Of a stretch of DNA of 64,000 nucleotides, positions 26,535 through 34,333 are shown one piece after another. The notes under the pieces were generated by a model. That model was not told where the DNA came from. It saw only the letters and a program-made list of their open reading frames with translations, and did not search any database. The first letter of the stretch is position 1, and each line of letters opens with the position of its first letter. Origin of the DNA: Mycobacterium sp. 852014-50255_SCH5639931 (lineage in GTDB: Bacteria > Actinomycetota > Actinomycetes > Mycobacteriales > Mycobacteriaceae); assembly GCF_001665605.1 (NCBI RefSeq), contig NZ_LZSV01000021.1, positions 62,001 through 126,000 of the forward strand, read 5' to 3'. Made by a program: the position numbers and the translations under genes.

Positions 26535-26983
26535 CGGGTGATATCGCCGACGAGATAGCGCTGCATCGTCGGGCCGATGGCGTCGACGATCGCGTCGACC
26601 GACATCGAATGCAGCGGCTCGGACCGAATGCCGTAGCGCATGATGCCCAGGCCGACCAGTTGCGAGGCGCACAGCGAGGCCCGGGTGGCGGCCTTGTCGG
26701 CCCCCAGGACCTTCAGCAGTGGGCCGAAAACCGGGCCGATGAACATGCTTTGAACGGTTTCGGCGGTCTTGGCCATCCCGGTGGAAGCTATCGCGCTGGC
26801 GGCGAAGGGGCCACCGCCGGCGGCGTCCCACGTGGTGATCAGCATGCGTAGCGTCTGACGGCCGACTTGGTTGACCCCACCGGTGACGATCCGGTCGATG
26901 AATTCCGGTGTGCCGAACGGCAACCGCAGCATCTTGGCGACCGGGTCCAGAAGCCCGCGCGACGGTTCTTCGTGACGGGGCAT
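26531..26983 (-). CDS. TetR-type C-terminal domain protein without a DNA-binding domain (Rv0258c type)
   Basis: The 150-residue product resembles the ligand-binding C-terminal domain of certain TetR regulators (LLDPVAKMLRLPFGTPEFIDRI, CASQLVGLGIMRYGIRSEPL, IGPTMQRYL). No helix-turn-helix precedes it, and the 73 bases upstream are too short to encode one. Size and location match Rv0258c, so the shortened form seems to be conserved rather than a fresh truncation. Its stop codon overlaps the convergent nirD stop. It could sense a ligand or form heterodimers; function unknown. Confidence 0.7.
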   Translation of the reverse strand: MPRHEEPSRGLLDPVAKMLRLPFGTPEFIDRIVTGGVNQVGRQTLRMLITTWDAAGGGPFAASAIASTGMAKTAETVQSMFIGPVFGPLLKVLGADKAATRASLCASQLVGLGIMRYGIRSEPLHSMSVDAIVDAIGPTMQRYLVGDITR

Positions 26984-27056
26984 GCTGCCAGGATCGTCCG
27001 TATCGGAGTAAAGAGCAAGCGTCGGAGCCGTCGGCGCGCCTAACCGGCCAGTGCTG

Positions 27057-27830
27057 TCAAGCCACCGAATTCGGCCGCACGATCCGGTCGTGGACCAGCC
27101 GCTGCGCGGTCGGTCGCCGCGAAGCGTGCCGGGTGGTGGGGGCGAGGACAGGCGGCATGGCCCGGCGGAAACGATTGGCGATCAGGCGGGCCAGGCCGGG
27201 ATGGGTGCCCAGCGGCCGACTGACCAGGTCGGCGCCGCAACCGTGCAGCCGTTCCTGGAACAGGCCGTCGGCCAGCAGGTAGGAGGCGACCACGACCCGC
27301 GCGTTGGGCGCATGGCGCCTGGCCTCGTCCACCGCTTCCGGCAGTTGCGGATCTCCGGTGGCCGCGAAGCCCAGGCTGACGCGCGACCCGGTCAGCGCCG
27401 ACACCAGCGTCGCGGTGGTGTGCAGGTCGGCGCGGGCTCTGGCATCCGATGTTCCCGCCGCCGCGAGAATCACGGAATCGCCAGGGCGCCAACCACATTT
27501 CACCAACTGGTCGCCGACGATCCGGGCGACCTGGCCACTCGGGCCCAGCGCCGGCGTGACGATCGCGTTCGGGTGGCCGCTCAGCTCGACGTGGGCCGGC
27601 AGGTCGGCACGGACGTGATACCCGCGCGACAAGAACGCCGGCAACACGATGGCGGGCCGGCCGGTGGCCCTCGCCCGCGACAGCACCTCGCTGGGGGTGG
27701 GGCCCAGCACGTCGACGAACGCGACCTCCACCGGCCGGCCCGTCAACGAACTGGCTTGCGCGGCAAGCTCTTCGACCATCGCCACACCCTCCGGCCTGCG
27801 AGTGCCGTGCGCGACCATGATCAGCGCCAT
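27057..27830 (-). CDS. sirohydrochlorin chelatase (CbiX/SirB)-like protein
   Basis: The 257-residue product has two CbiX-type halves. The N-terminal metal-site motif is LIMVAHGTRRPEG (His8), FLSRGYHVRADLP carries a second His, and the C-terminal repeat reads VVVASYLLADGLF. These enzymes insert Fe or Co into sirohydrochlorin. Next to nirB, which needs siroheme, and to a HemD-like gene, an iron chelatase role in siroheme synthesis is likely. It overlaps the upstream hemD-like gene by ten bases. Matches Rv0259c. Confidence 0.85.
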   Translation of the reverse strand: MALIMVAHGTRRPEGVAMVEELAAQASSLTGRPVEVAFVDVLGPTPSEVLSRARATGRPAIVLPAFLSRGYHVRADLPAHVELSGHPNAIVTPALGPSGQVARIVGDQLVKCGWRPGDSVILAAAGTSDARARADLHTTATLVSALTGSRVSLGFAATGDPQLPEAVDEARRHAPNARVVVASYLLADGLFQERLHGCGADLVSRPLGTHPGLARLIANRFRRAMPPVLAPTTRHASRRPTAQRLVHDRIVRPNSVA

Positions 27831-28972
27831 GGGGAGCCCGCCCGCTGCTCGGTCGCGAGCCGGTACCCACGCTTGACCACCGTCGCGATGATGTTCTTGT
27901 CGCCCAAAGCTGTTCGCAACCGCAGCACGGCCGTGTCGACGGCGTGCGGGTCATTGCTGTTGCCGGGCAGCGCGCGTAGCAGGTCTCCGCGGGCGACGAC
28001 GTCGCCGGGGCGTTTCGCCAGCGCGCGCAGTATCCCCATGCCGGACGGCGACAGCACTTTGATCGAGCCGTCCACCAGCACGCAGGTGCCGCGGATATCG
28101 ACCGTGTGGCCGGCGGCGGTCACCGTGCACGAACCTAGCAGCGGTAGCTCTTCGGCGACGTGACGGGCCAAGGCGCCCAACCGCATTCGTTCCGGGGATG
28201 AGGTCGGGACGCCCTTGCGGATCAACGGCTTGGAGGTCACCGGGCCGACGCACATCGCGTGCACGTCGCTGCGCAGGGCGCCCAGCACCTGGTCTTCGAC
28301 GTCCAGCTCGCGGCTGCGCTCCAGCACCGCCGCGGCCGCGGGCGCCGACGTAAAGGTGACCGCGTCGAACTGACGTCCCGCGATCCCGGTCACCAGCTGA
28401 TCGAACGTGCCGCCCAACGGCGTTGGCTTCCACCGGTACACCCGGACGGGCACCACCTCGGCGCCCCCCAGGCGCAACCCCCCGAGGAATTCCGGGAAGG
28501 GATCCCACGCGTCGGCGGCGCCATGCAACTGGACCGCCACCCGCAGTCCGGCCACTCCCGAGTTGAGCAGGTATTCCAGCACCTCCTGCGAGGACTCGGA
28601 GTCCGGCGACCACTCCTCGTGCAGACCGGCGGCGCGCAGCGCGCCGGTCGCCTTGGGCCCGCGCGAGACGATCCGGGCCGACGACAGGGCGGTGATGAGC
28701 GGGTTGACCAGCCCCCATCCCTCGGCCGCGGCCAGCCAGCCGCGGAACCCGATGCCGGTATGCGCGACCAGGATGTCGGGTGGCTCGGCGATCAACGCCT
28801 CGGTGTTACGGTGCAGTTCGTCGTCGTCGGGCAGCGCGATCATGTTGATCGCGGGTGCGCTGCACACCTCGGCGCCCTGTCGGCTGAGCAGCGCGCACAG
28901 CTCCTCCGAGCGCCGGGCGGAGGTCACCGCGATGCGGTAACCCGTCAGCGGCGGGGAGTCGGGCCGGGCCAT
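27821..28972 (-). CDS. uroporphyrinogen-III synthase fused to an OmpR-type DNA-binding domain
   Basis: The 383-residue protein combines a HemD-like domain (about 1-270, for example AVTSARRSEELCALL, ILVAHTGIGFRGWL and FDAVTFTSAPAAAAVL) with a C-terminal winged-helix Trans_reg_C domain (about 285-378, VLSPSGMGILRALAKRPGDVV to VKRGYRL). This is the Rv0260c architecture. It may make uroporphyrinogen III for siroheme, or act as a regulator sensing tetrapyrroles, or both. There is no receiver domain. It is co-transcribed with the CbiX-like gene through a ten-base overlap. Confidence 0.88.
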   Translation of the reverse strand: MARPDSPPLTGYRIAVTSARRSEELCALLSRQGAEVCSAPAINMIALPDDDELHRNTEALIAEPPDILVAHTGIGFRGWLAAAEGWGLVNPLITALSSARIVSRGPKATGALRAAGLHEEWSPDSESSQEVLEYLLNSGVAGLRVAVQLHGAADAWDPFPEFLGGLRLGGAEVVPVRVYRWKPTPLGGTFDQLVTGIAGRQFDAVTFTSAPAAAAVLERSRELDVEDQVLGALRSDVHAMCVGPVTSKPLIRKGVPTSSPERMRLGALARHVAEELPLLGSCTVTAAGHTVDIRGTCVLVDGSIKVLSPSGMGILRALAKRPGDVVARGDLLRALPGNSNDPHAVDTAVLRLRTALGDKNIIATVVKRGYRLATEQRAGSPWR

Positions 28973-29015
28973 ATCACCTGTGTATGCCTGTCAGATTTCG
29001 GTTGCGTTACCTGGC

Positions 29016-29037
29016 AATTGCTTACGCATTGCCCACA
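29016..29037. promoter_or_regulatory. 11-bp direct repeats upstream of the hemD-like regulator
   Basis: AATTGCTTACG (29016-29026) is followed directly by CATTGCCCACA (29027-29037), agreeing at 8 of 11 positions. Tandem 11-base spacing is typical for OmpR-fold regulators. The AC-n9-AC spacing inside also fits a GlnR-type site. It lies 44-65 bases before the ATG at 28972, so autoregulation or nitrogen control of the siroheme genes is possible. Confidence 0.4.
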
Positions 29038-29049
29038 GTGAGGCCACCC

Positions 29050-30447
29050 TCACACGCGGGCCAGCGCGCCTGCCGTCTCACCGTTCGCCGCCTCGGCGGG
29101 CAGCGCCGGCCGCCGCACGTACACCATCCACGTGATGATCGCTGCCACGACGTAGGAGGCGAGGAACGCCACGTATGCCGACGTCTCCGTCCCGGTGACC
29201 AGGTAGGACTGGCGCAGCGCGAGGTTGATGCCCACGCCGCCGAGTGCGCCGACCGCGGAACAGACGCCGATCAGCGATCCGGACTTGGCGCGCGCCCAGT
29301 GGCGCCGTTCGTCCTCGTCCGTCTTCAGGGCGCGGCTGCGCGCCTCATAGACCGAGGGGATCAGCTTGAACACCGAACCGTTGCCCATCCCGGACAGAAT
29401 GAACAGCACCAGGAAGCCGACGACGTAGCCGATCATGCTGGTCGAGTGCGCCCCGGCATTGTGATCGTCGAAAGTGCTTATGACGACAAGCAATCCGGCG
29501 CCCAGGGTCATCCCGGCGAGCACGCCGAGGGTCACGCGGCTGCCGCCCTTGCGGTCGGCCAGCCGGCCACCGTAGATACGCGCCAGCGAGCCGAGCAGCG
29601 GTCCGATGAAGGCCACCTGCGCGGCGTGCAGCGCCGCGTGCTTGGCGCTTTCGCCGTTGGCCAGGAAGTTGACCTGCATCACCTGACCGAAGGCGAACGA
29701 GAACCCGATCCAGGAGCCGAACGTGCAGATGTAGAGCAGGGAGATCACGTAGGTGTCGCGCTCGACCAGGATCGAGCGCATCGTGTTCAGCTGCGTGCCG
29801 TGGCCGACGTTGTCCATGAACAGCACGGCCGCGATGCCCACGATCGCCAGCACCACCAGGTACACCGCGCACACCCAGTACGGCGCCTCGTGTCCGGCCG
29901 TGGCGAGCACCAGCAACCCGACCAGCTGGATCACCGCCACCCCGAGGTTGCCGACGCCGGCGTTGACGGCCAGCGCCGAGCCCTTGAGCCGCTGCGGGTA
30001 AAAGGCGTTCACGTTGGCCAGCGAAGCCGCGTAGTTGCCACCGCCCAGCCCGGTCAGCGCGGCGCACACCACGAAGGGCCACAGCGGCAATCCGGGGTTG
30101 GCGAGCAACACGATGGTGCCGGCCGTCGGGATCAGCAGCACGAACGCCGAGAAGGCGGTCCAGTTGCGACCACCGAAGGTCGCGATGCCCAGGGTGTAGG
30201 GAATCCGGGCCAGCCCGCCGACCAGAGTGGCGACGGCGCCCAGCAGCAGCTTGTCGCCGGCGGAGAAGCCGTAGATGTGCGAAGGCATGAACAGCGCCAT
30301 GACGGGCCACAGCGTCCAGATCGAGAAGGCGACGTGGTCGCCCGCGATGGTGCACAACAGATTGCGGCGCGCGATCTTCTTGTTGCCGGCCTCCCAGGCC
30401 GCCGTGTCTTCTGGATTCCAGTCCGCGATGTGGTGATTGCGGGCCAT
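29050..30447 (-). CDS. narK3: nitrate/nitrite transporter NarK3
   Basis: The 465-residue MFS transporter has about 12 transmembrane helices and the two glycine-rich nitrate signatures (GLGGGNYAASLANVN and LSGMGNGSVFKLIPSV). It moves nitrate in or exchanges nitrate and nitrite. I chose the ATG at 30445-30447 because AAAGGTGA lies seven bases upstream; the frame stays open to about 30720, but that stretch does not look like a NarK N-terminus. It is on the same strand and upstream of the hemD-like gene. Matches Rv0261c. Confidence 0.9.
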   Translation of the reverse strand: MARNHHIADWNPEDTAAWEAGNKKIARRNLLCTIAGDHVAFSIWTLWPVMALFMPSHIYGFSAGDKLLLGAVATLVGGLARIPYTLGIATFGGRNWTAFSAFVLLIPTAGTIVLLANPGLPLWPFVVCAALTGLGGGNYAASLANVNAFYPQRLKGSALAVNAGVGNLGVAVIQLVGLLVLATAGHEAPYWVCAVYLVVLAIVGIAAVLFMDNVGHGTQLNTMRSILVERDTYVISLLYICTFGSWIGFSFAFGQVMQVNFLANGESAKHAALHAAQVAFIGPLLGSLARIYGGRLADRKGGSRVTLGVLAGMTLGAGLLVVISTFDDHNAGAHSTSMIGYVVGFLVLFILSGMGNGSVFKLIPSVYEARSRALKTDEDERRHWARAKSGSLIGVCSAVGALGGVGINLALRQSYLVTGTETSAYVAFLASYVVAAIITWMVYVRRPALPAEAANGETAGALARV

Positions 30448-30845
30448 CCGGTTGTCACCTTTCGTCGACTGCGATGTTTTCGGGGAACGGCACGGGGCGG
30501 TGCTCATTTCCGGTCGGCTGTCGGTGAATCCGATTGTGCGCCTTGGGATGGCGGGAGCATGCCACTGCGTAAGGAGGCGTGCATAAGACTCCCTCTCGTC
30601 AGGACCCAGTCTGCCGCACAACGGAAAGAAAAGTGGGCGCCCCGAATGAAGAGGGATGCCCCGCCGTGCATTTCGATGCTCACATTCGAGACGGAGTCGG
30701 GTCAACTCAATTCGGCCCAAATCGCCTGTAAGTTGATTACCAGTTATCTGGTAAATCCCTGTAGGCGGCGAACGCCGAAATAGCCGCCCATTTCAAGTGA
30801 TTCGGCCCGGCCGGGCGATTTTATGTGAGCTGGAATACATTCCGG
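30448..30845. promoter_or_regulatory. 398-base gap upstream of narK3 containing an 18-bp palindrome
   Basis: No convincing gene is seen here. In M. tuberculosis aac(2')-Ic lies at this place and is absent. A perfect inverted repeat TTACCAG-TTAT-CTGGTAA occupies 30737-30754, about 290 bases before the narK3 ATG and 91 bases after the pxpC stop. It resembles a GntR- or TetR-type operator. The part between 30600 and 30780 is less GC-rich than its surroundings. Confidence 0.5.
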
Positions 30846-31763
30846 CTAGGAAAACGGCAAGATCGCGACGCCGGACTGTGGTTGGGCACCCACCAGAATC
30901 CTCGGGCGTGACCAGTGCAGGCGCACCGACTGTCCGGGGCGCACCTGGGCGATTTTGTCGATGTCCTCGTCGACCACGACACCCACCACCGGGTAGCCGC
31001 CGGTCACCGGGTGGTCGGGCCCGAGGATCACCGGTAAACCGTTGGGCGGCACCTGAATCGCGCCGCGGGTGGTGCCCTCGCTGGGCAGCTGGCGGTCCGG
31101 GTAGCAATGCTGCAGAGGGCGGCCGACCAATCGCATTCCCACGCGATCGCTGCGATCGGATGCCACCCAATCGTTGTGCACCAGGGCATCGGGGTCGAGG
31201 AACCAATCGTCGCGCGGCCCGGGCACCACCGCCAACTCGACCACGTTGGCGGTGATCGCCGCCACCGGGGCCTGATCGAGTTCGGGGTAGTCAAGTGTGT
31301 GCTCACCGACCGGGAGCTGATCTCCCGCTCGCAGCGGCGACGGGCCGATGGCCGACATCACGTCGTAGCTGCGCGAGCCGAGCACGGGCTCCACGGCGAT
31401 ACCGCCCCGCACCCCGAGGTACGTGCGCAGCCCGGCAGTCGGCGTGCCCAGGGCGATCGTTTGGCCGTCGCGAACGTGCTGAATGCTGTTGGTGCCGAAC
31501 TCAATTCCGTTGACGGTCGGGTTGGTGTCGGCCCCCGTCACGGCGATGTCGATGTCGCCGCCCCGGACCCTGGCGGCGAAACCGCCGAGCGTCACTTCGA
31601 CCGTGGCGCGGTCATCCGGGTTGGCCACCAGGCGGTTGGCCAACTGGTGTGCGCGACGGTCGGCGGCCCCGGACCGGCTCACGCCGAGATGGGCGAGTCC
31701 CGGCCGGCCCAGGTCCTGGACGACGGCGAGCGGTCCGGTGCGAAGAATCTCCAGGGTGCTCAC
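30846..31763 (-). CDS. pxpC: 5-oxoprolinase subunit C / biotin-dependent carboxyltransferase-like protein (KipA)
   Basis: The 305-residue product belongs to the AHS2/KipA family ([19 protein letters not shown] at the N-terminus, [17 protein letters not shown], and [16 protein letters not shown] near the C-terminus). With PxpB and PxpA it forms the prokaryotic ATP-dependent 5-oxoprolinase that opens pyroglutamate to glutamate. It lies 15 bases after pxpB. No pxpA (LamB family) gene is found in this window. Matches Rv0263c. Confidence 0.85.
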   Translation of the reverse strand: MSTLEILRTGPLAVVQDLGRPGLAHLGVSRSGAADRRAHQLANRLVANPDDRATVEVTLGGFAARVRGGDIDIAVTGADTNPTVNGIEFGTNSIQHVRDGQTIALGTPTAGLRTYLGVRGGIAVEPVLGSRSYDVMSAIGPSPLRAGDQLPVGEHTLDYPELDQAPVAAITANVVELAVVPGPRDDWFLDPDALVHNDWVASDRSDRVGMRLVGRPLQHCYPDRQLPSEGTTRGAIQVPPNGLPVILGPDHPVTGGYPVVGVVVDEDIDKIAQVRPGQSVRLHWSRPRILVGAQPQSGVAILPFS

Positions 31764-31778
31764 GGTGATCTCCTTACC

Positions 31779-32453
31779 TCAGACGGCCCGGAACTGAACC
31801 CACATGCCCTGCGTCAGCAACGCCGGCCCGGGCCGTTCGAGGTCCCACAGGACCGCGTCGGTGCGGCCGATCAGTTGCCAGCCGCCGGGCGACTGGCGCG
31901 GGTATATCGCGCTGAATTCACCGGCCAGGCCGACCGAGCCGGCGGGCACCGAGGTGCGTGGCTCGGTACGGCGCGGCACCCGAAGGCGCGCGTCGCCGTC
32001 GACCAGGTACGCGAAACCCGGGGCGAACCCGCTGAATCCGACCCGCCACAGCGAACCGGTGTGCGCGTCGATCACCTGCGCGATGGTCAGCCCTGTATGG
32101 CCGGCGACCTCCGCCAGGTCCGGGCCGTCGTATACGACGTCGATGACCAAATCGGCACGGCGTTCCGGCGCGGCGAGCTCCTCGGCGGTGACCCGCATCT
32201 TGCGGAGTCGCTGACGGATCACCCCTTGGCAGCGGGGGCCGTCCAGCTTCACCAGAACCGTGCGGGCGGCCGGGACGATGTCGACCACGCCCGGCAACGC
32301 CGCGGCGCGCAGCTGTGCCGCCCACGCCAATACCTCGGCGGTGCTGCCGCATTGCAGCAGAAGCGCGTTGTCGCCGAAATCCAGAACCGTGTTGCCGACC
32401 AGTTCCGTCGGCAGGTCCTTGGACACGTTGTCGGTAAGGTCCGTCACGCTCAT
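31779..32453 (-). CDS. pxpB: 5-oxoprolinase subunit B (KipI family)
   Basis: The 224-residue product is an AHS1/KipI protein ([14 protein letters not shown] near the N-terminus, [16 protein letters not shown] in the middle, then [15 protein letters not shown] with the typical PGFAYL core). It is slightly longer than Rv0264c, and the exact start is uncertain because the ATG lacks a good ribosome-binding site. It is co-transcribed with pxpC. In Bacillus KipI also inhibits a sensor kinase, but oxoprolinase function is the general role. Confidence 0.83.
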   Translation of the reverse strand: MSVTDLTDNVSKDLPTELVGNTVLDFGDNALLLQCGSTAEVLAWAAQLRAAALPGVVDIVPAARTVLVKLDGPRCQGVIRQRLRKMRVTAEELAAPERRADLVIDVVYDGPDLAEVAGHTGLTIAQVIDAHTGSLWRVGFSGFAPGFAYLVDGDARLRVPRRTEPRTSVPAGSVGLAGEFSAIYPRQSPGGWQLIGRTDAVLWDLERPGPALLTQGMWVQFRAV

Positions 32454-32565
32454 TACTCGACGGTAACCTCCCCATCACCGACTGGGCGAGGGGCGAGCGA
32501 CGGATTTTCGAACACTGCCAGAGCTGCCTTAGCAAACGCTCAAACCCCGCTGGTGCGGCCGGGGT

Positions 32566-33564
32566 CTAACCGAGGATTTTGCCGATTTGCGGGGGGAGTT
32601 GATCGGCGACCAACGGGTAGCTCAGCGGCGAGGAAAAGGCGATCGCGCCGGCCTGCTCCTTGGTGGTGAAGATGTGCCGGTTCTGCGCGGTGGCCAGGGA
32701 GGCCGCTACATCGGGGTCGGCGAGCAATGCCTTTTGGTCGTCGGGGTTCTCGGTTGTCCAGATGACCACATCGGCGGAATCGAGCACCGCCCTGATGTGA
32801 TCGCGGGGGATGACGGCGCGGTGATCGGTGCCGAAAGGCTTGATGCTGTCGGCGATCACCAACCCCATCTGGTTCAGGAAGTCGGTGCGCCAGCCGGCCA
32901 TGGTCGCGACGATGGTTCCCTGCCAGAGCGTGCCCTGCATCAGCAACGCCTTCTTGCCCGTCCAGGCCGGGTGCTCCTTGGCGACGGCGGTGAATTTCTG
33001 GTCGACGGCGTCGATCAGCGACTTCATCTGGTCGGCCTGGAACACCGCCTGTCCGATGGCGGTGGCCTGCTCCTTCCACGGCTCGAAGAAGGCATCGCCG
33101 TCCGACTGCGGCACGGTAGGGGCGATCGCGGAGAGCTTCTGATACGTATCGGCGTCCACGCCCGCGTTGGTGGCCACGATCAAATCCGGTTTGAGGCCCG
33201 CGATCTGGTCGACCGGGATCCCGTTGTCGAGGTTCAGCACCACCGGCTGCGCCCCGCCGAGCCTGGGCTGGGCCCACGGCCACACCGCGAACGGCTGATC
33301 ACCGAACCAGTAGGTCACCGCGATCGGCACCACGCCGACCGCGAGCAGGTCGTCCTGCTCGGTGTAGCCGGCACTGACCACGCGTTTGGGTGGTTCCTTG
33401 ATGACGGTCTGACCGAACAGGTGGTTGATGGTCACGGATTTGCCGCCGGAGGTGTCCGACGACGGTTTGCCCGACGAGCACGCCGCCGGAGCCCCGGCGA
33501 CCGCAGCGACCGTCGCAGCCCCTGCGAGCTGCAAGAATCCCCGTCGATTCCAACCCTGTCGCAT
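32566..33564 (-). CDS. fecB2: Fe(III)-siderophore-binding lipoprotein (FecB2-like)
   Basis: The 332-residue product has a twin-arginine signal (RRGFLQLAG) and a probable lipid-attachment Cys29 in a slightly atypical lipobox (PAAC). The rest is a class III periplasmic binding protein of the FecB/FhuD type: KRVVSAGYTEQDDLLAVG, IAGLKPDLIVATNAGVDADT, QKLSAIAPTV. It likely captures ferric siderophores or haem at the membrane outer face. No permease genes are adjacent. Position matches Rv0265c. The kinase at 60141-62147 carries a domain of the same family. Confidence 0.88.
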   Translation of the reverse strand: MRQGWNRRGFLQLAGAATVAAVAGAPAACSSGKPSSDTSGGKSVTINHLFGQTVIKEPPKRVVSAGYTEQDDLLAVGVVPIAVTYWFGDQPFAVWPWAQPRLGGAQPVVLNLDNGIPVDQIAGLKPDLIVATNAGVDADTYQKLSAIAPTVPQSDGDAFFEPWKEQATAIGQAVFQADQMKSLIDAVDQKFTAVAKEHPAWTGKKALLMQGTLWQGTIVATMAGWRTDFLNQMGLVIADSIKPFGTDHRAVIPRDHIRAVLDSADVVIWTTENPDDQKALLADPDVAASLATAQNRHIFTTKEQAGAIAFSSPLSYPLVADQLPPQIGKILG

Positions 33565-33619
33565 CGCGTGAGATTATCGCGTTCCCTGCCCGCCAGGGCA
33601 TCGCCGCGCGGTTGCGCGC

Positions 33620-34204
33620 TCAGTCCAGCGGCATGCCGGCGTCCAGGAAGTCCAGCGCCCGATAGATGGTGTCGGCCGTTTTCGGCGCGCTGTCGAACGC
33701 CGCCATCATGGCCCCGACCATCGCGCCGACGTACACGCGGACTTCGAAATCGGTTGCGCCACGGCCGATCCGGCGACCGATGGCCTCCGCCATGACGTTT
33801 ACGGTGCGGTAGTACTCGTCGTAGAGGGCGGCCTTGAGCTCGGGTATCGAGAAGATCAGCCGCTGCCGGGTGTTCTCGAACTCCAATTGCTCGGGTGACA
33901 GGCCGGCCATCGTCGTGGCGTAGGCGCGGCGGATGGCTTGGCTCGGCGACAGCTCGGGCGGCTGGGCGTCGAACGCGGCCAGTATCAGCGGATCGAGGTC
34001 GTCGGCCAGCAGCAGCGACTCCTTGGACGGGAAATAGCGGAAGAAGGTGCTGGGGGAAACCTCGGCGGCGTCGGCGATCTGTTCGACGGTGGTGGCGCCG
34101 TAGCCGTTGGCGTCGAACAGCCGGAACGCCTCGCGGCGGAGGGCATGGCGGGTCTTGATCTTCTTGCGTTCCCGCAGCCCCAGGGGCTGGTCAGTCGCCG
34201 GCAT
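33620..34204 (-). CDS. TetR family transcriptional regulator
   Basis: The 194-residue product has an N-terminal basic arm (LRERKKIKTRHALRREAFRL) and TetR helix-turn-helix at about residues 15-60 (GYGATTVEQIADAAEVS then TFFRYFPSKESLL), with a MftR-like C-terminal domain. I use the ATG at 34202-34204 since GGAGAA is eight bases upstream; earlier in-frame starts exist. It is divergent from the narU-type transporter and may regulate it. Not part of the M. tuberculosis arrangement, where oplA sits here. Confidence 0.82.
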   Translation of the reverse strand: MPATDQPLGLRERKKIKTRHALRREAFRLFDANGYGATTVEQIADAAEVSPSTFFRYFPSKESLLLADDLDPLILAAFDAQPPELSPSQAIRRAYATTMAGLSPEQLEFENTRQRLIFSIPELKAALYDEYYRTVNVMAEAIGRRIGRGATDFEVRVYVGAMVGAMMAAFDSAPKTADTIYRALDFLDAGMPLD

Positions 34205-34284
34205 GGGGCGATTCTCCCGCATTCTGGGTGCGAAAAGTTCTGACAGTGGCTCGAAGGCCACTGCGAGATCCACGTATCTCCGGC

Positions 34285-34311
34285 GTAACTGTGGCCACGC
34301 GGCCCGGTAAC
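34285..34311. promoter_or_regulatory. GTAAC direct repeats (possible GlnR boxes) before narU
   Basis: GTAAC occurs at 34285-34289 and again at 34307-34311, exactly 22 bases apart, with CACGC halfway. This fits the spacing of GlnR a-sites (GTnAC-n6-GnAAC-n6-GTnAC), though the middle half-site is poor. It lies 23-49 bases before the narU GTG. Confidence 0.35.
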
Positions 34312-34333
34312 AGTCCTTTCCTAGCGTCGGGGT

